Below are positions 1 through 8,800 of a stretch of 64,000 nt of DNA, in pieces (position 1 is the stretch's first letter; every line of letters begins with the position of its first letter). Both the position numbers and the translations under genes were made by a program. Source of the DNA: Thiopontia sp964415865 (GTDB taxonomy: Bacteria; Pseudomonadota; Gammaproteobacteria; GCF-002020875); NCBI GenBank assembly GCA_964415865.1, contig CAYQBY010000001.1:68623-132622 (forward strand), in the 5' to 3' direction. The notes under the pieces are model-generated. The model worked only from the letters and a program-made list of their open reading frames with translations. It did no database searches and was not told the DNA's origin.

Positions 1-732
1 ATTGTCAACTGGTTCAGCTCCATGTTGTTTGCTCAATTTGTTTCCGGTTTTGTCTATAGCTACTGGCAGGTGAGCATATTTGGGAGTTGTATAGTTGAGT
101 TGCTGTTGTAGGCAAATCTGTCTTGGAGTTGATTCCAATAGATCACTGCCTCGTACAATGTGGGTGATCCCCTGCAGGTGATCATCAACCACTACTGCCA
201 ACTGGTATGCGTGGAGTCCATCACTGCGACGGATGATAAAGTCACCAATGTCACTCGCCATATTCCATGAGCATCTTCCTTGCCACATGTCATCAACTGA
301 AATGAGCTCACTGCCAGTCCTGATACGGATGGCATGGTTCTCCAGAGATAGCCCTTTATTGCGACACTTTCCTGGATAGATAGCTGCCCCCTTAAGCTGC
401 TTGCGGCTACATTCACAACCAAATAATAGATCCAACTCAGTAAGTAACTCAAGAGCCTCCTGATAGTAGTTATTGCGATCACTTTGAAAAACAATAGATT
501 GGTCCCAATACATCTGGTGCTTTTCCAGGGTATTCAGAATGGCATCTGCAGCACCGGGAACAGTTCTTGGTAGATCAAGATCCTCAATTCGAACCAGCCA
601 CTCTCCACGGTTTGCTTTTGCCTCAAGGTAGCTCCCTACGGCAGCAACCAGTGAGCCAAAGTGGAGGTCACCACTTGGCGACGGGGCAAATCGTCCCCTA
701 TAGTTGGTTGAGGTGGAATTATCTGGTTGCAA
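1..732 (-). CDS. gluQRS: Glutamyl-Q tRNA(Asp) synthetase, 3' end outside window
   Basis: Catalyses attachment of glutamate to the queuosine base of tRNA(Asp); a truncated GluRS paralogue acting in the cytoplasm. Read on the minus strand it shows the class I signature RFAPSPSGDLHFGS near the N-terminus, a zinc site (CEC followed about a dozen residues later by YPGKC), and a KMSKS-like KLSKQHGA about 13 residues before the window edge, so only the C-terminal part is missing. No ATG lies between the upstream in-frame TAA and the conserved YRGRF motif. The only usual start is TTG at 732-730, giving an N-terminus LQPDNSTSTNYRGRF. In many gammaproteobacteria gluQRS follows dksA directly; here a DUF3579 gene on the other strand lies between them. 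Confidence 0.93.
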   Translation of the reverse strand, partial: MQPDNSTSTNYRGRFAPSPSGDLHFGSLVAAVGSYLEAKANRGEWLVRIEDLDLPRTVPGAADAILNTLEKHQMYWDQSIVFQSDRNNYYQEALELLTELDLLFGCECSRKQLKGAAIYPGKCRNKGLSLENHAIRIRTGSELISVDDMWQGRCSWNMASDIGDFIIRRSDGLHAYQLAVVVDDHLQGITHIVRGSDLLESTPRQICLQQQLNYTTPKYAHLPVAIDKTGNKLSKQHGAEPVDN

Positions 733-757
733 AGCTTATTGATATTTGTTAAAATAA

Positions 758-787
758 TTGAATACGTGATTAGATAAAATTTATATT
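758..787 (+). promoter_or_regulatory. Possible sigma70 promoter for the DUF3579 gene
   Basis: TTGAAT at 758-763 and TATATT at 782-787 are separated by 18 bases in an AT-rich divergent intergenic region between gluQRS and the DUF3579 gene. The predicted start of transcription would leave only about 10 bases of leader before the ATG at 804. Pattern match only. Confidence 0.3.
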
Positions 788-803
788 TGGAATATCTCAT
801 ATT

Positions 804-1112
804 ATGCAAAAAAATGGAGAAAAAAGAGGAAATTGTCGCACTGTTATTGAAAGTAGAAACAGGGATGGCGATAAATTTCGCCCCAGTGACTGGATTGAGC
901 GGATATCATCGCAGATCGCACAGTATGGCAGGGGCAGGAGCCTGAGTTATCGTGACTGCGCACGCCCACGCATTATTAATGGTGAGAAGTGCCTGGTTAT
1001 TGAGCAACGACTAAGTGTGAGAGACCCGGATGCCTACGCTTTTGTTAAAGAGTTTGCAGACACAAATAATCTAAAGATTAGAGAGGAGTGCCCGGACCCA
1101 AAAGAGGGCTGA
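804..1112 (+). CDS. DUF3579 domain protein
   Basis: 102-residue protein of unknown function. The core FRPSDWIERI, followed by a short basic stretch, RPRIINGEKCLVIEQRL and a final DPDAYAFVKEFADTNNL, matches the small proteobacterial DUF3579 family as I know it. It has no signal peptide or membrane segment. The N-terminal 13 residues before VIES look unstructured and basic, so translation could start later, but 804 is the only ATG. It ends 4 bases from the end of dksA on the opposite strand, so the two genes converge. No function can be assigned. Confidence 0.75.
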   Translation: MQKNGEKRGNCRTVIESRNRDGDKFRPSDWIERISSQIAQYGRGRSLSYRDCARPRIINGEKCLVIEQRLSVRDPDAYAFVKEFADTNNLKIREECPDPKEG

Positions 1113-1116
1113 GCTC

Positions 1117-1554
1117 CTAGCTTGATTTTTCCTTGATCTCTTCAAGCTCTTTGCAATCGATGCAGAGAGTTGCTGTTGGGCGTGCCTCCAGCCGTTTAAT
1201 GCCGATCTCGATGCCACAGGATTCACAGTAACCATACTCGTCACCATCCAGTTCATGGAGAGTTTTATCGATTTTTCTGATCAGTTTGCGTTCGCGGTCA
1301 CGGGTTCTCAGCTCCAGGGAGAACTCCTCCTCCAGAGTGGCTCTATCGCTCGGATCAGGGAGATTGGCGGTCTCATCCTGCATATGGTGAACAGTCCGAT
1401 CAACCTCTTCCATTAACTGATGTTTCCAGGCCAGAAGTACCTCTTCAAAGTGGTGCTTCTGGTTGTCGTTCATGTACTCCTCACCCCTCTTGGGCTTGTA
1501 AGGTTTGATGCCTCCGACTAGCAGAGTGGACTGCTTCTTTTTCTTTGCGGCCAT
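1117..1554 (-). CDS. dksA: RNA polymerase-binding transcription factor DksA
   Basis: Binds the secondary channel of RNA polymerase and, with ppGpp, adjusts rRNA, amino-acid and stress promoters. The 145-residue protein has the coiled-coil hairpin whose acidic tip carries the DxxDxA motif (D67, D70, A72) and a four-cysteine zinc finger (C110, C113, C131, C134), all as in functional DksA rather than the zinc-less paralogues. An AGGAG lies about 10 bases before the ATG at 1554. A promoter-like pair is seen just upstream. It is separated from gluQRS, its frequent operon partner, by the oppositely oriented DUF3579 gene. Confidence 0.97.
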   Translation of the reverse strand: MAAKKKKQSTLLVGGIKPYKPKRGEEYMNDNQKHHFEEVLLAWKHQLMEEVDRTVHHMQDETANLPDPSDRATLEEEFSLELRTRDRERKLIRKIDKTLHELDGDEYGYCESCGIEIGIKRLEARPTATLCIDCKELEEIKEKSS

Positions 1555-1591
1555 GCCGTTAATGCTCCTGACAGTATGAGAAAAGAGCGCA

Positions 1592-1620
1592 TTGATACCA
1601 GATTGAATTCATTCTGGCAA
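1592..1620 (-). promoter_or_regulatory. Probable dksA promoter
   Basis: On the minus strand TTGCCA (1620-1615) and TATCAA (1597-1592) are 17 bases apart. The leader from there to the dksA ATG is about 30 bases and contains an AGGAG. Both hexamers match four of six consensus positions. Confidence 0.45.
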
Positions 1621-1767
1621 CCTAAATGTGCTAATTCAAAACCAAGAGAGGATATTGCAGAGTAGTTTCCTGATCTCCTCTCCATGAGATAATGGTCGAG
1701 TATGATATCACGATGGTGATGAAAACAGGTGTTTCTCCAATGGTAAATGAATAGGAAAAAGCAGGTA

Positions 1768-2520
1768 ATGAAAGCGATAATTTTTGATGTTGATGGAACC
1801 TTGGCAGACACAGAGAGAGATGGGCATCGGGTTGCTTTTAACAGGGCATTTGTTGGTGCCGGACTTGACTGGGTTTGGAGTGAGGAGATGTATGGAAGGC
1901 TTCTGGCTGTTACTGGTGGAAAGGAGCGAATCAAACATTACATTGAGTTGGAGGATCCTCAATATCCGGCTGTGAATGATTTGGGTGAGTGGATTGCGAC
2001 TCTTCATGCAGCAAAAACAGAACACTTTGTCTCTCTATTGAAGTCTGGCGAGATCCCTTTGCGCAGTGGTGTTCATAGAGTGTTGGCAGAGGCACATGAT
2101 GCTGGGATTGTTCTCGCAATTGCCACCACCACAACCCCGCAAAATGTATCTGCACTGTTGGAGCATGCCATGTTTCCTGGGGCTGAGTCATGGTTTCAGG
2201 TTATTGGTGCGGGTGATGTTGTACCCAACAAGAAACCGGCATCTGATATATATGATTATGTGCTGGAGCAGCTGGGAGTTACTGCTGCTGAATGTATCGC
2301 CCTGGAGGATTCTCATAATGGACTTAGATCCTCACTTGGTGCAGGGTTGAAAACTATTGTGACCGTTAATGGTTATACCGAGGCAGAGGACTTTTCTGGT
2401 GCCGCACTGGTTCTGGATCAGATGGGTGAGTTGAATTCCCCATGTCATGTGTTGCAGGGAGATGGGGATGAAAAATCGATGCTCGATCTGGAGTGGATCA
2501 AGTCGGTATGGAGTAAATGA
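1768..2520 (+). CDS. HAD superfamily phosphatase, CbbY-like
   Basis: Cytoplasmic haloacid dehalogenase-type sugar phosphatase. It starts with the nucleophile motif FDVDGTLADTE, has a cap domain, a motif II region IATTTT, a motif III lysine in NKKPASDIYDYVL and the motif IV ALEDSHNG. The pattern is that of CbbY/CbbZ proteins, which in autotrophs remove inhibitory pentulose bisphosphates around Rubisco; that substrate is inference here. The ATG at 1768 puts DxDGT seven residues from the N-terminus, as usual. An in-frame ATG at 1747 would add seven residues (MNRKKQV). Its stop overlaps the start of the aminotransferase (ATGA), so the two are probably translationally coupled. Confidence 0.88.
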   Translation: MKAIIFDVDGTLADTERDGHRVAFNRAFVGAGLDWVWSEEMYGRLLAVTGGKERIKHYIELEDPQYPAVNDLGEWIATLHAAKTEHFVSLLKSGEIPLRSGVHRVLAEAHDAGIVLAIATTTTPQNVSALLEHAMFPGAESWFQVIGAGDVVPNKKPASDIYDYVLEQLGVTAAECIALEDSHNGLRSSLGAGLKTIVTVNGYTEAEDFSGAALVLDQMGELNSPCHVLQGDGDEKSMLDLEWIKSVWSK

Positions 2521-3698
2521 GCTCTTATTCAAGTGATCGAGTAGAAAAAATTGAGCCATTTTATGTGATGGAGCTGTTGGCGCGTGCGCGTGAGTTGGAG
2601 GGTAGTGGTAAATCAATAGTCCACATGGAGGTTGGGGAGCCTGATTTTGACACCCCGGCGCCTATTGTCAGCGCTGGAATTGAGGCGCTCAATAGAGGTC
2701 GCCACCATTACACCCCGGCTCTGGGTTTGCCTGAATTAAGAGAGAAAATTGCGGCACACTACAATAGTGCCTATGGCAAAAAAGTTTCATCTGCACTGAT
2801 CGCAATAACTCCAGGCTCGTCAGGGGCTCTACAACTCTTGGTGGCTCTTCTGGTTAATCCTGGTGATGAGGTGTTGATGGCTGACCCCGGATACCCCTGT
2901 AACCGTCATTTCGTGCGGATATTTGAAGGGGTGACAGTGTCAGTGCCTGTTGAGGCTACCACCAGATTTCAGTTAACCGCGGAGTTGGTGGACCAATACT
3001 GGAGCGAGAAGAGCAAAGTAGTGATGATCTCCTCTCCATCTAATCCAACTGGTAGTGTTATCGAAAGAGATGAGTTGCAAAAGATTGCTGCACTTGTGGA
3101 TGAGCGCGGCGGGGTTCTGGTTGTAGATGAGATCTATCAGGGATTAATTTATGACAGACCGGGATCTACAGCCATAGGCCTTCCCGGAAGGGTCTTTGTG
3201 GTAAACAGTTTTTCCAAATATTACGGGATGACAGGGTGGCGTCTGGGGTGGTTGGTTGCCCCAGACATGGAGGCAATCAGTGGGCTTGATCGGTTGTCAC
3301 AAAATCTGTTTCTGGCTCCATCAACCCCATCACAGTATGCGGCACTTGTGGCGTTTGGTGAGGAAACTGATAGTGTGCTACGGGAGCGGTGTAATCGTTT
3401 TAGACAGCGCCGGGATTTCCTCTATGTTGCCCTATTGGAGCTTGGATTCAAGATAGATAGAGTGCCTGATGGGGCTTTTTACCTGTATGCCGACTGTAGT
3501 GACCTCTCATCCGACAGTAGCAGTTTTGCCACTGCTCTGCTAGAGCAGGCCGGTGTTGCCATCACTCCTGGAAAAGATTTTACAGTCAGAGACCCGCGAC
3601 GGTGGGTACGATTCGCCTATACCACCTCAATGGATCAGCTACAGCTTGGTGTAGAGCGGATAAAAAGTTTTCTACTAACTCAAGCAAGGGAGCTCTAA
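2517..3698 (+). CDS. PLP-dependent class I/II aminotransferase
   Basis: 393-residue fold-type I aminotransferase of the aspartate/aromatic transaminase type. Visible family marks are GEPDFDTP near residue 40, the HYTPALGLPELREKIA segment, the SNPTGS substrate-carboxylate region, VVDEIYQGL with the PLP-binding aspartate, and the Schiff-base lysine in NSFSKYYGMTGWRLG near residue 235. The substrate cannot be read from sequence. It overlaps the phosphatase gene by four bases and the following small membrane-protein gene by one base (TAATG), so the three form one operon. Confidence 0.9.
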   Translation: MSSYSSDRVEKIEPFYVMELLARARELEGSGKSIVHMEVGEPDFDTPAPIVSAGIEALNRGRHHYTPALGLPELREKIAAHYNSAYGKKVSSALIAITPGSSGALQLLVALLVNPGDEVLMADPGYPCNRHFVRIFEGVTVSVPVEATTRFQLTAELVDQYWSEKSKVVMISSPSNPTGSVIERDELQKIAALVDERGGVLVVDEIYQGLIYDRPGSTAIGLPGRVFVVNSFSKYYGMTGWRLGWLVAPDMEAISGLDRLSQNLFLAPSTPSQYAALVAFGEETDSVLRERCNRFRQRRDFLYVALLELGFKIDRVPDGAFYLYADCSDLSSDSSSFATALLEQAGVAITPGKDFTVRDPRRWVRFAYTTSMDQLQLGVERIKSFLLTQAREL

Positions 3699-4003
3699 TG
3701 GGCGCACAAATAACACTGCAGCAGTTTCGTGGGCTACAGTTACCTGTGGTTCTGCATAGGGCGGGACAGATAGTTGGTGTTACTGGCGTGCTCTACTGGT
3801 TTTGGTGGGTGTTTATAGAGAAGGGTTTTTTACAGACCTTGCTGTCGGATAGTTTGGAGATGCAGGTGATTTTGTTGGGGTTACCTCTTGCGTTAATACT
3901 GCCGGCTATATATTACGCTGCTGTTTTTGTTCTGTTGCGAGTGCTGTTCTGGTTGTTGATAGGGGGGGAGTTGGCAGAAGATTCTGTTACAGATGAAGAG
4001 TAG
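3698..4003 (+). CDS. Small membrane protein of unknown function
   Basis: 101-residue protein starting at an ATG that overlaps the aminotransferase stop codon. Two hydrophobic segments are visible: one around residues 22-38 (GVTGVLYWFWWVF) and a longer one around 50-87 (VILLGLPLALILPAIYYAA followed by VFVLLRVLFWLLIGG). The C-terminus is acidic (ELAEDSVTDEE). I do not recognise a family. The tight coupling to the aminotransferase is the only clue to its role. The end of the gene overlaps the 3' end of the convergent kinase gene. Confidence 0.7.
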   Translation: MGAQITLQQFRGLQLPVVLHRAGQIVGVTGVLYWFWWVFIEKGFLQTLLSDSLEMQVILLGLPLALILPAIYYAAVFVLLRVLFWLLIGGELAEDSVTDEE

Positions 4004-5282
4004 GAAGCACTGCAGCACCGTAGGCGGCCTCTGTATGTGTTGCAGCTGATACTGGCACCCCAATCTGTTGCTGGCGTAGAAGTTGCCACTTATGATTGTC
4101 TGCACCGCCACCAGAGGTAACAATGCGACTGGGGAATGGTGCTCCAAGTGTGTGCATCTTCAGGTAGCCCTGTTTTTCTATTGCAGTCATCCCCTCCAGG
4201 ATTCCCTGAAAAAATAGTTTGTCATCATTTGGTCGTGGCGTTAGCCGTGGCCTGAGGTCTGGATCAGATATGGGAAAGCGTTCTCCAGTAGAGGAGAGTG
4301 GGTAGTAGTCTAGTCCAGTTGGTTGGTCCGGTATGATGTCGTGACTTAGCTGTTCTATCTGTTGTGTGGAGAAGTAGTCAAGCAGAATACCTGTCCCGGC
4401 ATTAGAGGCCCCACTAACAAGCCATTTGTCTCCAAAGCGGTGGCTGTATATCCCATCATCTGGAGAAAAAATAGGGGTTGATGATACAACCTTGAGTACT
4501 GTTGTAGTTCCCAGTGAGGTGACAGCATCGCCTATTGCATTGGCACCAGCTGCAATAGTGGCGGCAATGCTGTCGGTGGTGCCTGTGCAGACTTGAATAC
4601 TCTCTTGCCTCTCTGTTGGTATACCCCACTCAGTAGCTAGCTCACTATTCAGGGTGGCATATGGAGTGCCAGGAGGAGAAACTTCAGGAAGTATGCCTGC
4701 CGGAAGACCAAGATTATCAATCCATGTTGGCCAGCCACGATTCATTGGGTCGTAGCCCATTTTAAGTGTATTGTTTTCATCGCTTTGGCCAAATACTCCT
4801 CCAAGCCTGTTGCTGATCCAGTCGGCCTGATGGAGAGCAAGCAGGCCGCTTGAGTAGTCAATGCCCTTGTTGTTATCTAATAGCCAGAGAAGTTTTGCAA
4901 GCGAGGATGATGCCCCATGTGCACCACTCTGAGTGGGCGCAAGTTGTGCAATCTGTGAGGCCTCTGTTGTAGCTCGATGGTCATCGTACATTAGGGCGGT
5001 GGTTAGAGGTGTGCCGTGACTGTTTGATAGTAGAAGGGTTGAGGATGTTCCATCTACGGTAATTGTCTCCACCATTTCTGACGAAAGTGTAGATATGAGT
5101 TTGCCAATAATCCCTATTGTGGTCTGCCACCAATCCTCCGGGTTTTGTTCAGACCACCCATCGTGCTGTTTACTGGATGGTGGCAGTGCAGCTCTCTCCT
5201 CTGTGAGAGTGCTGCCCTCGGAGTCTACAGCAATGGCCCGGCATCCGGATGTGCCCAGATCCACTCCTATATGGATTGTCAT
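3987..5282 (-). CDS. FGGY-family carbohydrate (pentulose) kinase
   Basis: 431-residue sugar kinase. The N-terminus IGVDLGTSGCRAIAVDSEG is the phosphate-1 motif of the ASKHA fold. VDGTSSTLLL, CTGTTDSIAA and the C-terminal TSGGGADNHKW, with the ATP-binding glycines, are typical of FGGY kinases. It resembles the short D-ribulose/xylulose kinase branch; the exact sugar is not certain. The chosen ATG (5282) puts the phosphate motif at residue 5; longer in-frame starts would run back into queF. It overlaps the unrelated membrane-protein gene by 17 bases at its 3' end and follows queF closely on the same strand, giving a likely queF-kinase transcript. Confidence 0.87.
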   Translation of the reverse strand: MTIHIGVDLGTSGCRAIAVDSEGSTLTEERAALPPSSKQHDGWSEQNPEDWWQTTIGIIGKLISTLSSEMVETITVDGTSSTLLLSNSHGTPLTTALMYDDHRATTEASQIAQLAPTQSGAHGASSSLAKLLWLLDNNKGIDYSSGLLALHQADWISNRLGGVFGQSDENNTLKMGYDPMNRGWPTWIDNLGLPAGILPEVSPPGTPYATLNSELATEWGIPTERQESIQVCTGTTDSIAATIAAGANAIGDAVTSLGTTTVLKVVSSTPIFSPDDGIYSHRFGDKWLVSGASNAGTGILLDYFSTQQIEQLSHDIIPDQPTGLDYYPLSSTGERFPISDPDLRPRLTPRPNDDKLFFQGILEGMTAIEKQGYLKMHTLGAPFPSRIVTSGGGADNHKWQLLRQQQIGVPVSAATHTEAAYGAAVLPTLHL

Positions 5283-5295
5283 AGGGAATAAGGTA

Positions 5296-5706
5296 TCAGG
5301 AGGCAGCCGGTGTTGATCCTGGAAGTTGGACGACAGGGGCAGGAGTCCAGCCAGGGGATTGATGTTCTGCAACAACTGTTGTGTATACCCCACCACGAAC
5401 ATTGAAGATAGCAGTTAGACGCATGAATCTGGGGATGGTTGCCGCTACCAGATCAGACAGTATCTGATTGGTAACTGCCTCATGAAACGCCCCTTTGTCA
5501 CGATATGACCAGACGTACATTTTGAATGATTTGAGCTCAACACAGAGTTGATCCGGAACATATTCCAGCTCCAGAGTTGCGAAGTCAGGTTGCCCGGTTT
5601 TTGGGCAGAGGCAGGTGAATTCCGGGGTCTGAATACGTATTGTGTAATCACGTTCAGGGGTGGGACTTTCAAAGGTCTCCAATTCTTCACTTGGTTTGCT
5701 GGGCAT
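5296..5706 (-). CDS. queF: NADPH-dependent 7-cyano-7-deazaguanine reductase
   Basis: Reduces preQ0 to preQ1 in queuosine biosynthesis. This is the short unimodular form (136 residues). [13 protein letters not shown] carries the catalytic cysteine C34 and the proton-donor aspartate D41, and the substrate-binding region [20 protein letters not shown] is intact. It fits with gluQRS in the same window, whose product modifies queuosine-bearing tRNA(Asp). A minus-strand TATAAT lies about 100 bases upstream. Confidence 0.95.
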   Translation of the reverse strand: MPSKPSEELETFESPTPERDYTIRIQTPEFTCLCPKTGQPDFATLELEYVPDQLCVELKSFKMYVWSYRDKGAFHEAVTNQILSDLVAATIPRFMRLTAIFNVRGGVYTTVVAEHQSPGWTPAPVVQLPGSTPAAS

Positions 5707-5802
5707 CTCTATCTCTTCCTGTTGATATACTCAATAAATCAATTAGATATATAACATGCCTAATGTGATTTCATTGATGGTTAATTGTTGGTTTGGATGC
5801 TA

Positions 5803-5808
5803 TTATAC
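5803..5808 (-). promoter_or_regulatory. Possible -10 element for queF
   Basis: A perfect TATAAT reads leftward towards queF from this position in the queF/smc divergent region. The matching -35 is poor (TGAACT at 17 bases). The palindromic AT core also reads TATTAT on the plus strand, so the same site could serve smc. Confidence 0.3.
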
Positions 5809-5818
5809 GACACAATCC

Positions 5819-5843
5819 TGAGCAGTTCAGATGCTCATTTTTT
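5819..5843 (+). terminator. Intrinsic terminator-like hairpin in the smc leader
   Basis: TGAGCA (5819-5824), a seven-base loop, TGCTCA (5832-5837), then six T residues (5838-5843). It reads in the direction of smc and sits 45 bases before the smc start, with no gene upstream on the plus strand, so it may attenuate smc transcription. A second perfect 7-bp hairpin with loop GCG follows at 5852-5868. Confidence 0.5.
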
Positions 5844-5888
5844 ACTACCATGCAGACAGCGTGTCTGCCTGTCGGATATAGCGAGGAT

Positions 5889-8800
5889 ATGCGACTTAAA
5901 ACCCTGAAACTTGCTGGATTTAAATCTTTTGTAGATCCAACATCAGTACCCTTCCCCAGTAACCTGGTTGGGGTTATTGGCCCAAACGGTTGTGGTAAAT
6001 CAAACATCATTGACGCAGTACGCTGGGTTATGGGAGAGAGCTCAGCCAAGCAGCTGCGTGGTGATTCCATGGCTGATGTTATCTTTAACGGTTCCAGTGC
6101 ACGCAAGCCGGTTGGTCACGCCTCTGTAGAGTTGGTGTTCGACAATGCTGCAGGTACGCTACAGGGGCAGTACGCCAGCTTTAGCGAGATCTCCGTCAAG
6201 CGCAAGGCATCCAGAGATGGCAAATCAACCTATTACCTGAATGGAACAAAGTGTCGGCGGCGGGATATCATGGATATCTTCCTGGGAACAGGGCTGGGTC
6301 CACGTAGTTACGCCATTATCGAGCAGGGAATGATCTCCCGTTTTGTAGAGGCTAAACCGGATGATCTGCGGGTGTTGATCGAGGAGGCAGCAGGGATCTC
6401 CAAATATAAAGAGCGTCGCCGAGAGACCGCGACTCGCATGCGACATACTCGTGAGAACCTTGACCGCATAAATGATCTTCGTGAAGAGTTGGGCAAGCAG
6501 CTACGACGTCTGGAACGCCAGTCGCGTGTTGCTAAGCGTTACCGTCTGCTTAAGGAAGATGAGCGCTTAATGCAGGCACAATTGCTTGCATTGCGCTGGC
6601 AAGAGTATGACCAGAAGGCGGCAGAGCAGGGACAGAAAATCCGTCAGGCAGAACTCTCTGTACAGGAACGTCTGGCACAGCAGCGTTCCATAGAGACAGA
6701 GCTTGAGAAAGGACGTCAGGGTCATACAGAGGCCAATGAGTCTTTCAATGAGGTGCAGGGACGTTTTTATGCTGCCGGAGCAGAGATTGCCAGAACGGAG
6801 CAAAACCTAAAGGGATTACAGGAGCGACGTAACCAGCTTGCTGAGGATCTGCAAAAAGCAGAGAGCGCATGGCATGAGGCCAACGCGATGATGAAGGCAG
6901 ATCAACAGCGTATTGTTGAGCTGGAAGAGTCACTATTGCAGGATGAGCCGGAGCTGATAAAGCTGCAAGAGGAGGATCATATCCTCGCGTCACACTGGGA
7001 GGATGCGGAACATGCATGGCATGAGTGGCAGTCAGAGCTAGAGGATTTTAATCGCTCAGCCAATGACCCCAAACGTGATACGGAGATTACCCGTTCACGC
7101 ATTGAGCAGTTGGAGCGTCAGCAGCAGAATAGTAAACGTCAGCAGCAACGCCTGCAGGAAGAGCAACAGAGGCTGCCTGCTATTGATTCTGCTGAGCTTG
7201 AAAAATTACAGCATGAGTTAAGGCGGAGCGAGTCGGAGATGGAGCTGGCACGTGACAATAATCACAGTATGCGTGCAGCTATTGCAGTGCAACGTGAGGA
7301 AAATCGTCAAGTGGCAGACCGCCTTGATATACAGCGCGGTGAACTGCAGCGGCTCAATGGACGATTAACCTCACTGGAGGCACTGCAGCAGGATGCGCTG
7401 GGGCGTGAGAAGAGTAGTGTTCAATCATGGTTGAGTCAAAGTGATGTTGCGGCAGATGCCCCACGTCTGGCTGAGATGCTTGATGTGACCACAGGCTGGG
7501 AGAAGGCTGTAGAGATGGCTCTTGGCCCATATCTTGAGGCGGTCTCAGTTAGTGATGACAGGTATCTGCTGGAAAGCGCATCACAACTTAAGAGAGGTGA
7601 GGTCAGTTTTGTTTCAAGCGATGTAGCAATACAATCAGCAGCAGTGATAGAGCTTGAAGGAGCAACCCCGTTAACCACTTTGGTGGAGTCAGATGCGGTA
7701 ATCGCGCCGTTGCTACAGGGCATATACGCAGTCGAGACCTTGCAGCAGGCACTTCAGCTAAGGCCACAACTAGAGCAGGGCATGTCGCTGGTAACCAGAG
7801 ATGGACTCTGGATTGGTAGTGGTTGGTCTCAGGTAGTTAGAGAAGATGACCGGGAGGATGGCCTGCTACAGAGAGGACAGAGTATTCGGGATCTCAAACA
7901 GCAGCAACAACAACTTGTGTCTGAACTGGAATCATTGGAATTGACTCTGCTTGAGGGGCGTAGTGAGCAGAAGGATCAGGAGCAGAAACAGGAGCAGCAG
8001 CAAAGTAATCTGGATCAACAGGCTGCTCATATCTCCTCACAGAAAGCAGAATTAAGTGGCAAGTTGGCTAGGCAGGAGCAGGCTAACCATCGCAGGGTAA
8101 GTATCGAGGAAGAGCTGTTGCAGGCCGATGAGGATATTCAGCAGGCAGAGTCTGGAATTCATGAATCTGGATTGCGTCTTGAGATTGCACTGGCCGCAAT
8201 GGAAGAGAGTGAGACACAACGTCAACAGATGGAGTCAAGAAGGGCGGCACTACGTGAGGCCATGGATGACTCAAGAGGTCAGGCACGCGAAAAAAGAGAT
8301 CAGTTGCATCGTCTGACTGTGCAGGTAGAGTCATCCAGAACCCGTCTGGAATCTACCCGTAGTGGCCTGGTGCGTATGGAAGAGCAGCTAGCCTCAGGGG
8401 AGAAGAGAAGGCAGGAGCTCACACAGTCCAGAGAAGAGATGAAAGCTCCAATTGGAGCACTTAAGGAGGAGCTTGAGGAGCACTTGGCTAAACAGCTGGT
8501 GGTTGAGAATGAGTTGGCTGATGCACGTCGCCAGCTGGAAGAGATTGAACATCAATTACGTGAACTTGATGGTACACGGATGGAGGCTGAGAAGGATGTG
8601 CAAGATCTCCGTTCAGTCCACGAAAAGCTTTTACTTGAGGGGGAAGAGGTCAGGGTGCGTTGCCAGACCCTGGATGAGCAGCTGCAGGAGAGTGGTTATG
8701 AGAGAAAGCCACTACTGGATGAAATGCCGGAGGAGGCAACAGCAGAGCAGTGGCAGGAGGATGTGGATGAGATGGCACGCAAGATTCAGCGTCTCGGCCC

